DNA of 64,000 nucleotides from Pseudomonas chlororaphis (GTDB taxonomy: Bacteria > Pseudomonadota > Gammaproteobacteria > Pseudomonadales > Pseudomonadaceae), in NCBI GenBank assembly GCA_001023535.1, contig CP011020.1, positions 4,353,734 through 4,417,733 of the forward strand, given 5' to 3'. The notes beneath the pieces are model-generated. The model made no database searches. It saw nothing but the letters and a program-made list of their open reading frames with translations, and was not told where the DNA came from. A program made the position numbers and the translations under genes. Shown here in pieces: positions 1-9,357 of this stretch. Position 1 is the stretch's first letter. The number at the start of each line of letters is the position of its first letter.

Positions 1-3000
1 CCACGGGTTCTACGGGAGCGAGCAGGCCGAAGGTGTCGTCGCGGTTCATCCATCCCAATGACACCATCTCGGCGGCGCCGGCGATAAAATTGTGCAGCCC
101 GGCTTTCCAATCGTGTTGCTGTAACGCTTCGGCCGAGGCCTTGAAGTCCTGGTAGCTTTCCCAGAGCGTCTCGATGAAGGCCAGTTTGCCCTGCAATTGC
201 CGACCGATGAACTTGACCCTGGCGCTGAACAGATGCAGGACCGTCTCCCAATCGAACTGACGGTGCCGGTCGGTTTGCGTGTCGAGCATCTGAGACAACA
301 GTTGCCGGTTGTCATTGAATAGGGTGTCGAGCAGGTTGGTCTGGATCGGGTTGGCGGCCAGGGTGATTTCCGACAGGTGCCCGACCGTGCTGGCGAACAG
401 GTTTTTGAACGTGGCTTGCTGGTGCTCCGGCAGGCGGCGAAGCAGTAGGTCCTGGAGTGCCCCTGGGGTGTTGAAAGTGCTGACGACGCTGGCTTCGTCC
501 TTGAATTCGGTAAAGCAGTGGCCCGTGTGATAGGGGGCATACAGAATCTGCGGTCCGGTGCCGTTGGCGCCTCGGCCGATCAGGTACAGGCCCAACGCCT
601 TGACCGCCGTGGCGCCCGCGGTCTTGATCAGCTCCAACGGCCGAATCACGGCATCGGCGCCTTCCACGGCCTGGCGCGCCAGGCCGTCGGGGATGTCCAG
701 CACCTGGCGGATCAGGTCGAAGGCGGTGGGCGAGAGGTGCTGTTGCAGGTGGCGCGCATGCGCGTGTTGCAGAAGTTGCCAAGGGACCTGCTGACGGAAC
801 CTGCGCTTGCGGTCTTCGACACCCGCGCCGGTGTCCGACAAGTATTCCAGCACCTGGTTTTTGTAAGTGCCAGAGATGTCCAGCGACAACAGGATTTGCC
901 GGATCGCGGTTTCGTTCAAGTTGTCCGGCAGCTTTTGTCCGGTGCTGGACGACACCTTGAATCCGGGCAGGGCAGTGATGTTGAGGTGGCTCAGGGCAAA
1001 CTCGGTCAGCGACCTGGCAGGCCCAGCCAGTGCCAGCTTTGGTGTGACCAGCAACGTGGCGGGGTCCAGTTTGTTATCGGCGAAGCGTGCGGTCAGCAGG
1101 GTCTTGAGCCGCGCGTTCACATAGACGGCCAGTGGCTCGACGCCGTCGAGGTAATCCTTGCCGTCGCTGACGCTGCCCTTGTATTGCTCCAGCAGATCGA
1201 TGTGCAGGCGTTGGTCTTCGAGGGCGGCGGTGCCGAGCCAGGCGGGTAGCGTCTGTTGCCAGCGGTCGGCCTCGGCGATTTGCGCTGCGCGCATCAGGTT
1301 GGTGGGCGCGCCTTTCCTGACCAGGGCGCGCAGACTGTCTACCAGCGCGGGGCCGGCCAGACGCCAGTCACCGGCCTTCAATTGCCTCAGGTAACCATGC
1401 TCGGCCTCGAAATAACCGATGAACGAATTCATCCGGTTCACCAGCACGTTGTCCTCGATCAGCTCGAACGACGCCAGGCGATAGAGGCCGTGAGGCTTGC
1501 GTTGCGCCGGCGGCAGGTTGGCGAGCAGGCCGAAGCGCCTTTGCGAGTCCAGCAGGTATCGGTTCAGTTGCTGCGTGGCCAATTCAACGGAGGAAAAGGC
1601 CCGAAAGCCATCGGCGGGTGACCAGAAAATCCCCAGGCCGGAGTAGGGCGTGTCCAGCCCGCCACGTTCGGTCAACAGAAAACAGTTGGGCAGGGGCAGG
1701 TAGACAGTCGAGCCGTCCAGGGTGCAGCTCAGTCGCAACGAATAGACGTCAGGCCGGAAACCCTTGACTCCCAGGCGCTGGGTGCGGTCCGGGTTTTCGG
1801 CGTCGAAGGCGAAGACGGTGCGGATGAGATCGTGCGCGGCGGGCGGTAGGGTGCCGTTGAGCTCCCGCAGTTCGGCCTCTGCGCGCACGCCTTGGGAGAA
1901 CACATGGGTCAGTTCGGGCAACAGCGCCCGAAGTTCGTCGTCCAGTGCCACATCGGTGGATTGCGGCAACTGGCTGAACAGGCCGTTGAAGGCCTGCTCG
2001 ACCGATTGATAGCTGTTGCCCTGGCGTTCCAGTCGGTCGGCCATGAAGTTGGACAGGCGCAGTTCGCCATAGAACGACGGCTGGGTGTTCCAGTGCCCGT
2101 GGGCCTGCTGTTCCAGCAACTTGCCATTGATCAGGCTGCGGATGTCCAGTGCCTTGTCGACCAGTGCGTGGACGTCCATGTCGCCCTGGCGCGACATTTC
2201 CAGCGCGTAGTGCAGGTTGTTCATCTGCTTGTCGATGATGGCCTCGGCCAGGGACTCGAACACCGGATATGAGAGGGTCTTGCCTGACACGTGCGGCTCG
2301 TCGAGACGCAGGAAACGGTTGCGCTCTTGCAGGCTCAGCAGGCTGTAGAGCGCGTCCTTGCGGGCAACCGAGGTGGGCGCACCGAGCAGCGCGGCCTTGA
2401 ACCCCAGGTGGCCGTCGACGCTCGACAGGCCGTGGTGAGGGGTATACAGGTAATGCTCTTTGCCGCTGATCATCAATGAGCCCGCCAATTCCACGTAAAG
2501 CGGCGCGTACTCCCAGAGGCGAACCGACTCCACGAACAACAGCGGTTCCTGCGGGCCGGAGGAGCGGTACAGACGCAGCAGTTCCTGGCTCTGCGCTTCG
2601 GTCAGTTGCCGCTTCTCTCGTTGGATGAACACGGCGGCGCGAAAGCCGTCGCTGATGACCTGCGCGAGAAAGTCCCGGCGCGGGGCATGGAACGGCGCGA
2701 TGGCGTCCCAATAGGTGTCGAGGCGCGCGGCCAGCTTGGGGAGCAGGTTCCGGGCCGTATCCCGCAGGATGGCTTGCCACTGCTGGCGGTTGGACGACGT
2801 CGTGGTGATGCCTGGATGGATAAAGTCGACGTCATGCCCGGCGGGCCGACCCTGATGGTGGAAGTACACCAGGACGGCCTCGGCCAGTGACAGGTTGCGG
2901 GCGACCCGGCCCGCGCCCATCGTGCCCGGACCGGCGTCTGCGCTGAGCGCGACGCGGGCCTGTTTGTGATCGAAATTCGACAGCACCTCGTTCAAGACCT

Positions 3001-3568
3001 GGTCGAGCATGACGGCCAGCGACGGCAGCTTGACCAACTCGCTCACCATCGCCTGGGCGTTGAGGCCCTGGGCCTGTTCGACGGACTCGATCAAGGTGGC
3101 GAAAACGTCACCGCGGATGGTTTGCCTGGACGAGGTGATGACGGATGCACCGTTGAGTTCGCTGCGCTGGGGAATCGAGAGCAACCTAAATAGTTCGTCA
3201 CGTTGGGCCTTGTCCTTGAGCAGGTTTTCGAGGTGGCTATCCAACGCTTCGGGGCTGTCGAATTTCTGGATCCCGCCGTAGGGCGTGTAAAGAAAGGCCG
3301 GTTTGACGGCCGCTGGGCTTTTATCGGTCAAGGCCTTGAGGGTGAGGCAGCCGGCCAGGGGCACCGAGGGCTTGTCCTCGGCCTGCAGGTGGATGGTCTG
3401 CGCCTCCATCGGTGGAGTCTGCGCGTGGCGCAGGGTGTGGCTGGGGAGCGCGGCGTGGTGCAGCCATTCCAGATCGGCCTGAGTCAAGCCGTGGCTGTCG
3501 TCCAGTTGGTCCAGGCGATTGGCGTCCAACACGTGGGGAAACAGCAGGGGCGTGGGGGCAGTCGTCAT
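1..3568 (-). CDS. Giant DUF6543/dermonecrotic-toxin-like protein, C-terminus beyond window
   Basis: One reading frame stays open on the minus strand from the ATG at 3568 to the left edge, so at least 1189 residues are present and the C-terminus is missing. The N-terminus reads MTTAPTPLLFPHVLDANRLD and the last residues seen read MNRDDTFGLLAPVEP. Overall character (long, mostly soluble, with YTPYGGIQKFDS and LYTPHHGLSS style segments, no signal peptide) is that of the very large Pseudomonas proteins annotated as DUF6543 or dermonecrotic toxin domain proteins. These are thought to be secreted or contact-delivered effectors, but activity is rarely shown. A related protein lies at 10097-15217 on the other strand. 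No catalytic motif was identified in the visible part. The upstream 190 bp before dpkA would hold its promoter. Family call is from memory of the family and moderately sure; toxicity is inference. Confidence 0.75.
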   Translation of the reverse strand, partial: MTTAPTPLLFPHVLDANRLDQLDDSHGLTQADLEWLHHAALPSHTLRHAQTPPMEAQTIHLQAEDKPSVPLAGCLTLKALTDKSPAAVKPAFLYTPYGGIQKFDSPEALDSHLENLLKDKAQRDELFRLLSIPQRSELNGASVITSSRQTIRGDVFATLIESVEQAQGLNAQAMVSELVKLPSLAVMLDQVLNEVLSNFDHKQARVALSADAGPGTMGAGRVARNLSLAEAVLVYFHHQGRPAGHDVDFIHPGITTTSSNRQQWQAILRDTARNLLPKLAARLDTYWDAIAPFHAPRRDFLAQVISDGFRAAVFIQREKRQLTEAQSQELLRLYRSSGPQEPLLFVESVRLWEYAPLYVELAGSLMISGKEHYLYTPHHGLSSVDGHLGFKAALLGAPTSVARKDALYSLLSLQERNRFLRLDEPHVSGKTLSYPVFESLAEAIIDKQMNNLHYALEMSRQGDMDVHALVDKALDIRSLINGKLLEQQAHGHWNTQPSFYGELRLSNFMADRLERQGNSYQSVEQAFNGLFSQLPQSTDVALDDELRALLPELTHVFSQGVRAEAELRELNGTLPPAAHDLIRTVFAFDAENPDRTQRLGVKGFRPDVYSLRLSCTLDGSTVYLPLPNCFLLTERGGLDTPYSGLGIFWSPADGFRAFSSVELATQQLNRYLLDSQRRFGLLANLPPAQRKPHGLYRLASFELIEDNVLVNRMNSFIGYFEAEHGYLRQLKAGDWRLAGPALVDSLRALVRKGAPTNLMRAAQIAEADRWQQTLPAWLGTAALEDQRLHIDLLEQYKGSVSDGKDYLDGVEPLAVYVNARLKTLLTARFADNKLDPATLLVTPKLALAGPARSLTEFALSHLNITALPGFKVSSSTGQKLPDNLNETAIRQILLSLDISGTYKNQVLEYLSDTGAGVEDRKRRFRQQVPWQLLQHAHARHLQQHLSPTAFDLIRQVLDIPDGLARQAVEGADAVIRPLELIKTAGATAVKALGLYLIGRGANGTGPQILYAPYHTGHCFTEFKDEASVVSTFNTPGALQDLLLRRLPEHQQATFKNLFASTVGHLSEITLAANPIQTNLLDTLFNDNRQLLSQMLDTQTDRHRQFDWETVLHLFSARVKFIGRQLQGKLAFIETLWESYQDFKASAEALQQHDWKAGLHNFIAGAAEMVSLGWMNRDDTFGLLAPVEPV

Positions 3569-3761
3569 CGTTGCTTCTCGATCTTGGCGCCGTGGGGCGG
3601 CGCGTCCATGGGAAGCGGCCAGCGTGGGCAAGAACGACGACCGTGAGGCGGTACATAGTTATCGCGTGAACAGTTGACAGTGCGCGCGCGAAGCGGTGTT
3701 TAATCATGGGCTGGTCCGACTTACGCTGTTGCTACCTCCAACAATCACTCTGGAGCTTCAG

Positions 3762-4787
3762 ATGTCTGCGCAATCCGAACACGCTGGTTCTCGCCCCCTG
3801 TCCCTCGATGCCCTGGTGAGTTTGCTGGAGAAAATCTTCCTGCGGCACGGCACTTCTGCCGAGGTCGCCCGGGTCCTGGCCGAAAACTGCGCTGGCGCCG
3901 AGCGCGACGGCGCCCATAGCCATGGGGTGTTTCGCATCCCCGGTTATGTCTCGACACTCAAGAGCGGCTGGGTGAACGGGCGGGCAGTGCCGGTGGTCGA
4001 GGACGTGGCGTCAGGCTTCGTGCGGGTCGACGCCGCCAACGGTTTTGCCCAGCCAGCCCTGGCCGCAGCGCGCCCGTTGCTGGTGGAAAAGGCCCGCAGC
4101 GCCGGCATTGCGGTGCTGGCGATCCGTAACTCCCATCACTTCGCCGCGCTGTGGCCGGATGTCGAGCCGTTTGCCTACGAAGGGCTGGTGGCGCTGAGCG
4201 TGGTCAACAGCATGACCTGCGTCGTGCCCCATGGCGCGGATCGCCCGCTGTTCGGCACCAACCCGATCGCCTTCGCCGCGCCACGGGCCGCTGGCGAGCC
4301 GATCGTCTTCGACCTGGCCACCAGCGCAATCGCCCACGGTGATGTGCAGATCGCCGCGCGCAAGGGCGAGTTGCTGCCGCCCGGCATGGGGGTGGACAGC
4401 CTCGGCCAGCCGACGCGTGACCCCAAGGCCATCCTGGAGGGCGGCGCACTGCTGCCGTTTGGCGGGCACAAGGGCTCGGCGTTGTCGATGATGGTCGAGT
4501 TGCTGGCCGCGGCCCTGACTGGCGGGCACTTTTCGTTTGAGTTCGACTGGAGCAACCACCCGGGTGCCAAGACACCGTGGACCGGCCAGTTGCTGATCGT
4601 CATCGACCCGAGCAAGGCCGCCGGCCAGGACTTTGCCGAGCGCAGCCAGGAACTGGTCAGGCAGATGCACGGTGTCGGCCTGCGACGGCTTCCGGGGGAT
4701 CGCCGGCATCGCGAACGGGCCAAATCCGCCGAGCAGGGCATCACGCTGGATGAGCAGACGTTGGCGCAATTGCAGGCGCTGGCCTAG
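3762..4787 (+). CDS. dpkA: Delta1-piperideine-2-carboxylate/Delta1-pyrroline-2-carboxylate reductase
   Basis: A 341-residue member of the malate/L-lactate dehydrogenase (Ldh2/YlbC) NAD(P)H oxidoreductase family. It reduces the cyclic imino acids Delta1-piperideine-2-carboxylate and Delta1-pyrroline-2-carboxylate to L-pipecolate and L-proline, in cytoplasmic D-lysine and hydroxyproline catabolism. Recognisable blocks are RDGAHSHGVFRIPGYVSTL near residue 45, AIRNSHHFAALWPDVEPFA near 120, VVPHGADRPLFGTNPIAFA near 160 and LLPFGGHKGSALSMMVELL near 228, all close to Pseudomonas DpkA as remembered. The ATG at 3762 is preceded by TGGAG at 3751-3755; an upstream in-frame start at 3696 lacks this site and would add an unconserved extension. 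It sits alone between the DUF6543 gene (divergent) and a GntR regulator. Length is normal for the family. Confidence 0.85.
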   Translation: MSAQSEHAGSRPLSLDALVSLLEKIFLRHGTSAEVARVLAENCAGAERDGAHSHGVFRIPGYVSTLKSGWVNGRAVPVVEDVASGFVRVDAANGFAQPALAAARPLLVEKARSAGIAVLAIRNSHHFAALWPDVEPFAYEGLVALSVVNSMTCVVPHGADRPLFGTNPIAFAAPRAAGEPIVFDLATSAIAHGDVQIAARKGELLPPGMGVDSLGQPTRDPKAILEGGALLPFGGHKGSALSMMVELLAAALTGGHFSFEFDWSNHPGAKTPWTGQLLIVIDPSKAAGQDFAERSQELVRQMHGVGLRRLPGDRRHRERAKSAEQGITLDEQTLAQLQALA

Positions 4788-4865
4788 GTCGGCTCGCGGT
4801 GGCCACCGTGACACGTCACCGCCAGCCTTCTACTATGGCGGCTGTTTCTTGGGGAAATCGCCTGG

Positions 4866-5579
4866 ATGAGTAAGCCCGGTCAAACGGTGCTGGTTGCGCT
4901 GCGTAAAATGATCGCCTCGGGGGAGTTGGCCGCCGGTGAGCGCCTGATGGAAATTCCCACGGCCGAATTGTTCGGCGTGTCACGCATGCCGGTGCGCATG
5001 GCTTTTCGCACGCTGGAGCAGGAAGGCCTGCTGGTGCGCTTTGGCGGGCGAGGCTTCCAGGTGCGTTCGGTCAGTCCCGAGGAGATTGCCGGGGCCGTGG
5101 AGGTGCGAGGTGTGCTGGAAGGCCTGGCCGCCCGGCAGGCGGCCGAGCGCGGCTTGTCCAACGAGGCCCGGGCGATCCTCGAACGGTGCCTGGTGCAGGG
5201 CGATGCGCTGTTCGCCAAAGGCTTCGTGACCGAGGATGACCTGGAGGTCTACCACGACCTCAACATGCGTTTTCACCAGGTAATCGTCGAAGGCAGCCAC
5301 AACCCGGCGATTGCCGTGGCCCTGGCCCGCAACGACCACCTGCCCTTCGCCTCCGTCACGGCCCTGGCGGTGGATCGCCAGAACATGGCCGGCGAGTTTC
5401 GCCGCTTCAACTACGCCCACATGCAGCACCACTCGGTGTTCGACGCCCTGATCAACCGCCAGGGCAGCCGCGCCGAGGCAATCATGCGCGAGCACGCCAA
5501 TGCCACCTTGCGCTACGCCGAAGTGTTCGGCTCGACCCTGGCGGATGAGCGGATGACGGTGATTCTTCGTTCCGAGTGA
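4866..5579 (+). CDS. vanR: GntR/FCD-family regulator, probable VanR
   Basis: A 237-residue regulator with an N-terminal winged helix-turn-helix (about residues 8-70, including TAELFGVSRMPVRMAFRTLEQEGLL) and a C-terminal FCD ligand-binding domain (about 75-210). The FCD metal-site histidines and acids fall in DLNMRFHQVI and YAHMQHHSVFDAL. It lies convergent to vanAB, and palindromes of the GGATCC core type seen in VanR operators flank the vanA promoter. The role inferred from this is vanillate-responsive repression of vanAB. It starts 78 bp after dpkA, so it could be partly co-transcribed with it; dpkA is an alternative target. Family assignment is sure; the VanR name rests on context. Confidence 0.75.
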   Translation: MSKPGQTVLVALRKMIASGELAAGERLMEIPTAELFGVSRMPVRMAFRTLEQEGLLVRFGGRGFQVRSVSPEEIAGAVEVRGVLEGLAARQAAERGLSNEARAILERCLVQGDALFAKGFVTEDDLEVYHDLNMRFHQVIVEGSHNPAIAVALARNDHLPFASVTALAVDRQNMAGEFRRFNYAHMQHHSVFDALINRQGSRAEAIMREHANATLRYAEVFGSTLADERMTVILRSE

Positions 5580-5651
5580 TGATTTCGGGGAGCGGCCTGG
5601 CCTGTTGCTCAATGCGGTGGGGCGGTTGTTTGTTACCGGGCTGGAAGACCG

Positions 5652-5675
5652 CCTTCGCCAGCGGGCTGGCGAAGG
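5652..5675. terminator. Hairpin between convergent vanR and vanB
   Basis: A 10-bp perfect stem CCTTCGCCAG/CTGGCGAAGG with a CGGG loop lies between the stop codons of the convergent vanR and vanB genes. There is no long T-run on either side, so it may act as a bidirectional weak terminator or an mRNA 3' end stabiliser. Confidence 0.5.
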
Positions 5676-5685
5676 GGATCTTTGC

Positions 5686-6636
5686 TCAGAGGTCCAGCAC
5701 CAGCAACGGTGTCCTGGATCTAGAGCAGCAGGGGGTGAACTGGTCGTTGCCGGCTTGTTCGGCCTCGGTCAGGAACAGGTCCCGATGCTCCGGCACCCCT
5801 TCCAGGACGCGGGTCAGGCAGGTGCCACAGACGCCTTGCTCGCAAGAGATCGGGATCTCGATGCCATGGCTCTCCAGCACTTGCACCACGCTGCGGTCCG
5901 CCGGTATCTCGAACACCTCGCCGCTGCTGGCGAGCTTCACCGAGAAAGCGCCATCGGCGCCGGTGTCGACGGGCGCGGCGGCGAAGTATTCGCGGTGCAG
6001 TTGGGTGTCCTGCCAGCCCTGGGCCTTGGCGGTGTCGAGCACGTGCTGCATGAATCCGCCAGGGCCGCACACATACAGGTGCACGTCGTCAGCGGGCGCG
6101 GCCAGCAGTCGGGCGGTGTCCAGCCGCGTCTCGGGTTCTTCGTCGAAATGCAGGAACACCCGGTCGGCGTAGGGCGCCAGGCGCAGGCGCTCGATAAAGG
6201 CGGCACGTTCCCGTGAGCGGGCACAGTAATGCAGTTCGAACGTCGCACCGGCCTGGGCCAGGTGCTCGGCCATGCACAGGATCGGAGTGATGCCGATGCC
6301 ACCGGCAAACAACAGGCTGCGCCGAGCCTGCGTGGCGAGGGGAAACAGATTGCGCGGCTCACTGATGAGCAACCGCGCGCCGGTCTGGATCTGTTCATGC
6401 AGGCTGCGCGAGCCGCCGCGCGACGCCGGGTCATGAAGCACGCCGATAACGTAGCGATGGCGCTCCTCGGGGTGATTGCACAAGGAGTATTGGCGGATCA
6501 AGCCGCCGGGCAGGTGCACATCGATGTGGGCGCCGGCGGTGAAGGCGGGCAACGGCTGTCCATCGACCCGGGTCAGTTCATAGCTGCAGATGTCCGGCGC
6601 TTCGCTGTGCCGCGCCGTGACCTGGACTTCGATCAT
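5686..6636 (-). CDS. vanB: Vanillate O-demethylase reductase (ferredoxin) subunit
   Basis: A 316-residue PDR-type reductase that passes electrons from NADH through flavin and a [2Fe-2S] centre to the Rieske oxygenase VanA. An N-terminal ferredoxin-NADP reductase-like FMN/NAD region is seen (flavin motif [11 protein letters not shown] near residue 50, nucleotide region [19 protein letters not shown] near 110 and [13 protein letters not shown] near 205). It is followed by a C-terminal plant-type ferredoxin domain with cysteines in CEQGVCGTC near residue 270 and a distal cysteine in FTPCCSRSR. The start overlaps the vanA stop by 4 bp (ATGA), so the two are translationally coupled. Length is usual for VanB. 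Other Rieske-partner reductases look alike; the vanA pairing and regulator context support the name. Confidence 0.85.
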   Translation of the reverse strand: MIEVQVTARHSEAPDICSYELTRVDGQPLPAFTAGAHIDVHLPGGLIRQYSLCNHPEERHRYVIGVLHDPASRGGSRSLHEQIQTGARLLISEPRNLFPLATQARRSLLFAGGIGITPILCMAEHLAQAGATFELHYCARSRERAAFIERLRLAPYADRVFLHFDEEPETRLDTARLLAAPADDVHLYVCGPGGFMQHVLDTAKAQGWQDTQLHREYFAAAPVDTGADGAFSVKLASSGEVFEIPADRSVVQVLESHGIEIPISCEQGVCGTCLTRVLEGVPEHRDLFLTEAEQAGNDQFTPCCSRSRTPLLVLDL

Positions 6637-7718
6637 GGCCGCTGCTCCGCGTGGTGGGGCGGCTGGGTACTGGCGATCAGCGCCGCCTGCGCCTCTTGTT
6701 CCCGGGCAATCCAGCGTTCCAGCACGCGGCGCGACTGTACGCCACCGGCATCGATGTTGAGCTTGAGCAGGTTGCGTTGCGGATGGTCCAGCAGGTTGCG
6801 CTGCTGGCGTTCGAGCATTTCCAGGTCTTCACTGAAGATCTTGCCCTGGCCTTCGCGGATGCTTGCGGTCAGGGCCTCGTCCTGCGGCTGGAAGTGCCGG
6901 GCCATGCCCCAGAAATACCAGATGGAGGTTTCGGTTTCCGGGGTGATGAAATCCACCACGATGCTCGACGCCTTGAACTGCGGCGCGGCGTGATAGCCGC
7001 CCTTGCCGGCATGGGCTACGCCGACCTCGATCATGACGTGGCTGGGCGGGGTGAAGCGGCAAATCTGCCAGCGGTCCACCGGCACGTCGTCGGCCAGGTT
7101 GTTGCCGCGCAGGGCCATGCGCCAGAAAGGCGGGGCCATGATGTTCTCCATGTGCCGCGCGGTGATCACTTCGTCGCCTTCGACGGTGGTCTGCGGCGGA
7201 GCCTCGTCGATTTCCTTCTGGCCGATGCTGGAGGCGTGCACATAGGTTTCGTGGGTCAGGTCCATCAGGTTGTCGATCATCAGGCGGTAGTCGCAATGGA
7301 TATGGAACAGCCCGCCGCCGTAGGCCCACTCATCGCTTTGCGCCCATTCCAGGTGATGGATCAACGCCGGATCGGCCTGCGCCTGGTCACCCGGCCAGAC
7401 CCAGATGAACCCATGGCGCTCCTGCACCGCGAACGTCTTGTTGCAAGGAAAGCCGCGGACCCGTTGCCCGGGCATCTCGACGGTTTTGCCATCGCAGCCC
7501 ATGACCAGGCCGTGGTAGCCGCACACCAGGTTGCCGTTCTCGACGTAGCCCAGGGAGAGCGGGGCGCCGCGATGGGGGCAGAAATCTTCCACGGCGGCAA
7601 CCTTGCCCTCGTGGCCGCGGTAGAAAACGATCTTCTCGCCGCAGATCTGGCGCCCCAGGGGCTTGTCGGCGATTTCATCGGGGGTGCAGGCAACGTACCA
7701 GGCATTCTTGGGGTACAT
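6633..7718 (-). CDS. vanA: Vanillate O-demethylase oxygenase subunit
   Basis: A 361-residue Rieske non-haem iron oxygenase that demethylates vanillate to protocatechuate plus formaldehyde, feeding the protocatechuate branch of lignin-aromatic catabolism. The Rieske cluster ligands are visible as [12 protein letters not shown] and VCGYHG (C-x-H...C-x2-H, residues about 47-69). The mononuclear iron site falls in [17 protein letters not shown] near residue 150. The ATG at 7718 is preceded by GGAG with good spacing; a longer frame to 7766 would run into the promoter region. It is the first gene of vanAB. Related Rieske demethylases (dicamba type) share these motifs, but the overall sequence matches VanA as remembered. 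Confidence 0.85.
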   Translation of the reverse strand: MYPKNAWYVACTPDEIADKPLGRQICGEKIVFYRGHEGKVAAVEDFCPHRGAPLSLGYVENGNLVCGYHGLVMGCDGKTVEMPGQRVRGFPCNKTFAVQERHGFIWVWPGDQAQADPALIHHLEWAQSDEWAYGGGLFHIHCDYRLMIDNLMDLTHETYVHASSIGQKEIDEAPPQTTVEGDEVITARHMENIMAPPFWRMALRGNNLADDVPVDRWQICRFTPPSHVMIEVGVAHAGKGGYHAAPQFKASSIVVDFITPETETSIWYFWGMARHFQPQDEALTASIREGQGKIFSEDLEMLERQQRNLLDHPQRNLLKLNIDAGGVQSRRVLERWIAREQEAQAALIASTQPPHHAEQRP

Positions 7719-7751
7719 GACGGATCTCCAGGCGGATGTTGTTCTTGTCTG

Positions 7752-7761
7752 TGGATCCATT
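7752..7761. promoter_or_regulatory. Second GGATCC-core operator, downstream of the vanAB -10
   Basis: TGGATCCA (7752-7759, followed by TTA) repeats the core of the 7823-7838 palindrome and lies just past the predicted -10, where a bound repressor would block initiation. Confidence 0.55.
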
Positions 7762-7788
7762 AACACTCTTAACTAATTTTCTTGTCAA
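7760..7788 (-). promoter_or_regulatory. Likely sigma70 promoter of vanAB
   Basis: On the minus strand a perfect -35 TTGACA (7788-7783) is followed after 17 bp by TGTTAA (7765-7760), a weak -10. A GGATCC-core operator overlaps the start side and a second lies about 40 bp upstream, which fits a repressible promoter. Confidence 0.6.
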
Positions 7789-7822
7789 CGATTTTCAGGG
7801 TTTTATCGACGATATGCAGCCT

Positions 7823-7838
7823 TCAATGGATCCATTGA
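7823..7838. promoter_or_regulatory. 16-bp palindrome, probable VanR operator (upstream)
   Basis: TCAATGGATCCATTGA is a perfect 16-bp palindrome between vanA and the divergent GlcG-like gene. Its GGATCC core resembles the ATTGGATCCAAT operators known for VanR in Caulobacter. A second related site is at 7752-7761. Confidence 0.65.
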
Positions 7839-7933
7839 TGGTTGAGTACCTTAACCTGTTTGAATTTTGCCGGCTCACCGCGGATCGAAGCACAATACTC
7901 GGCACGCCTTTCCTGCATGGCATGGAGTGATTG

Positions 7934-8359
7934 ATGAAAACCAAAGCCGTACTCACCGAACAAGACGTTGCACAATTGCTGGTCGCGGCCAAGGAACTGG
8001 CTCATCAACGGCAATGGGCCGTGTCGGTCTGCGTGGTGGACGACGGCGGCCATCCCCTGGGCCTGTTGCGCCTGGACGATGCCTCGCCGCTGTCGGCCTA
8101 CATCGCCACTGAAAAAGCCCGTACCGCCGCCATGGGCCGGCGAGACAGCAAGTTTTTCGAGGACATGATCAATGGCGGCCGCTACGCCTTTCTCAGCGCA
8201 CCGCAGCTGCAAGGCATGCTCGAAGGGGGCGTGCCCATCCGCCACGACGGTCTGTGCATCGGTGCCATCGGCGTGTCCGGGGTCAAGTCCGAGCAGGACG
8301 CCGAACTGGCCCGGTTGGCGCTGGAGACGGTGCTGCCGGTGATCACGCCGGATGCCTGA
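7934..8359 (+). CDS. GlcG/HbpS-like haem-degrading or haem-binding family protein
   Basis: A 141-residue single-domain protein of the GlcG/HbpS (DUF336) family, with typical blocks VSVCVVDDGGHPLGLLRLDDA near residue 32, EKARTAAMGRRDS near 62 and GAIGVSGVKSEQDAELA near 116. No signal peptide is present, so it should be cytoplasmic. Family members bind haem or small ligands and often sit beside aromatic or glycolate catabolic genes without a known reaction. Here it is divergent from vanAB and shares the palindrome at 7823-7838, which suggests co-regulation with vanillate use. GGAG at 7924-7927 precedes the ATG; a TTG at 7931 is an alternative start. Its role in vanillate metabolism is inference. 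Confidence 0.7.
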   Translation: MKTKAVLTEQDVAQLLVAAKELAHQRQWAVSVCVVDDGGHPLGLLRLDDASPLSAYIATEKARTAAMGRRDSKFFEDMINGGRYAFLSAPQLQGMLEGGVPIRHDGLCIGAIGVSGVKSEQDAELARLALETVLPVITPDA

Positions 8360-8467
8360 ACTCCTTGGAGTCATCCTGGTGGGAGCACCCGATTGCACAA
8401 ATCTTCCAGACAGCCATCGGCCTGAGCGGTTAATCTGCCAGGGCACCTACAACGAGCAGGGCGAGGC

Positions 8468-9304
8468 ATGACGGCGCACAATTGGATCGATCTCAAGCAG
8501 GACGCCACGTCCGGTATCGAGACCGTGCGCGCGCATTTTGAAGGGCATGCCTACGACCCCCATTGGCACGACGCCTATCTGGTGGGCGTGACCGAGCAGG
8601 GCCTGCAGCAGTTTCATTGCCGCCGCCAGCAACACAACAGCACGCCCGGCAAGGTCTTTCTGCTGGAGCCCGGCGAGCTCCACGACGGCAATGCACCCCA
8701 GGCCGGAGGCTTTACCTACCGCACCTTGTACCTCGATCCTCACTGGCTGGAGCGCGAATTGCGCTCGTTGTTCGACGTCGCACCGGACCATGGGCAACTG
8801 GGATTCGCCGCCACCCTGGCCGACGATGCGCGCTTGGCCAGCGCAACGGCGATGGCGTTCCAGAGCCTGCATGACCAGGAAATCCGCATCGTCCGGCAAA
8901 CGGCGCTCGACACCTTGCTGGCCAACCTGACCCAGCATTTGCACTGGCGGGCGCGGATCAATCCCGATCCCCGCTTGCCGCTGGTGGCGCAGCAGGCCCG
9001 CGACTACCTGCACAGTCACCTGCACGAAGACATCGGCCTGGACGACCTGGCACAGGTCACAGGCGTCGATCGTTTTCGCCTGACCCGTGCGTTCAAGGCC
9101 GCGTTCGGCCTGGCGCCCCACGCTTACCTGATCCAGCTGCGCCTGGCTCGCGCCCGGCGCTTGCTGGCCCGTGGCGAAAGCGCCGTGGCGGTGGCGGCAT
9201 TGCTCGGGTTCGCCGACCAGAGTCACCTGGGGCGCTGGTTCCAGCGTGCCTATCGGCTGAGCCCGGCGGACTACCGCAAACGCTGCTCAATTGTTCCAGA
9301 CTGA
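8468..9304 (+). CDS. AraC-family transcriptional regulator with cupin sensor domain
   Basis: A 278-residue regulator with an N-terminal AraC-type cupin (about residues 20-130; HAYDPHWHDAYLVGVTEQG and FLLEPGELHDGN are typical) and a C-terminal double helix-turn-helix (about 180-275; GLDDLAQVTGVDRFRLTRAFKAAFG and AVAVAALLGFADQSHLGRWFQRAYRLSPADYRK). It precedes a LysE-type exporter gene by 53 bp on the same strand and probably controls it. This pairing of AraC regulator and amino-acid exporter is common in Pseudomonas. The inducer is unknown. Confidence 0.85.
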   Translation: MTAHNWIDLKQDATSGIETVRAHFEGHAYDPHWHDAYLVGVTEQGLQQFHCRRQQHNSTPGKVFLLEPGELHDGNAPQAGGFTYRTLYLDPHWLERELRSLFDVAPDHGQLGFAATLADDARLASATAMAFQSLHDQEIRIVRQTALDTLLANLTQHLHWRARINPDPRLPLVAQQARDYLHSHLHEDIGLDDLAQVTGVDRFRLTRAFKAAFGLAPHAYLIQLRLARARRLLARGESAVAVAALLGFADQSHLGRWFQRAYRLSPADYRKRCSIVPD

Positions 9305-9357
9305 GCACTTGCGGATCGGGATGATCGACACACGATCACCCACCGAGAGGTTGCTCC

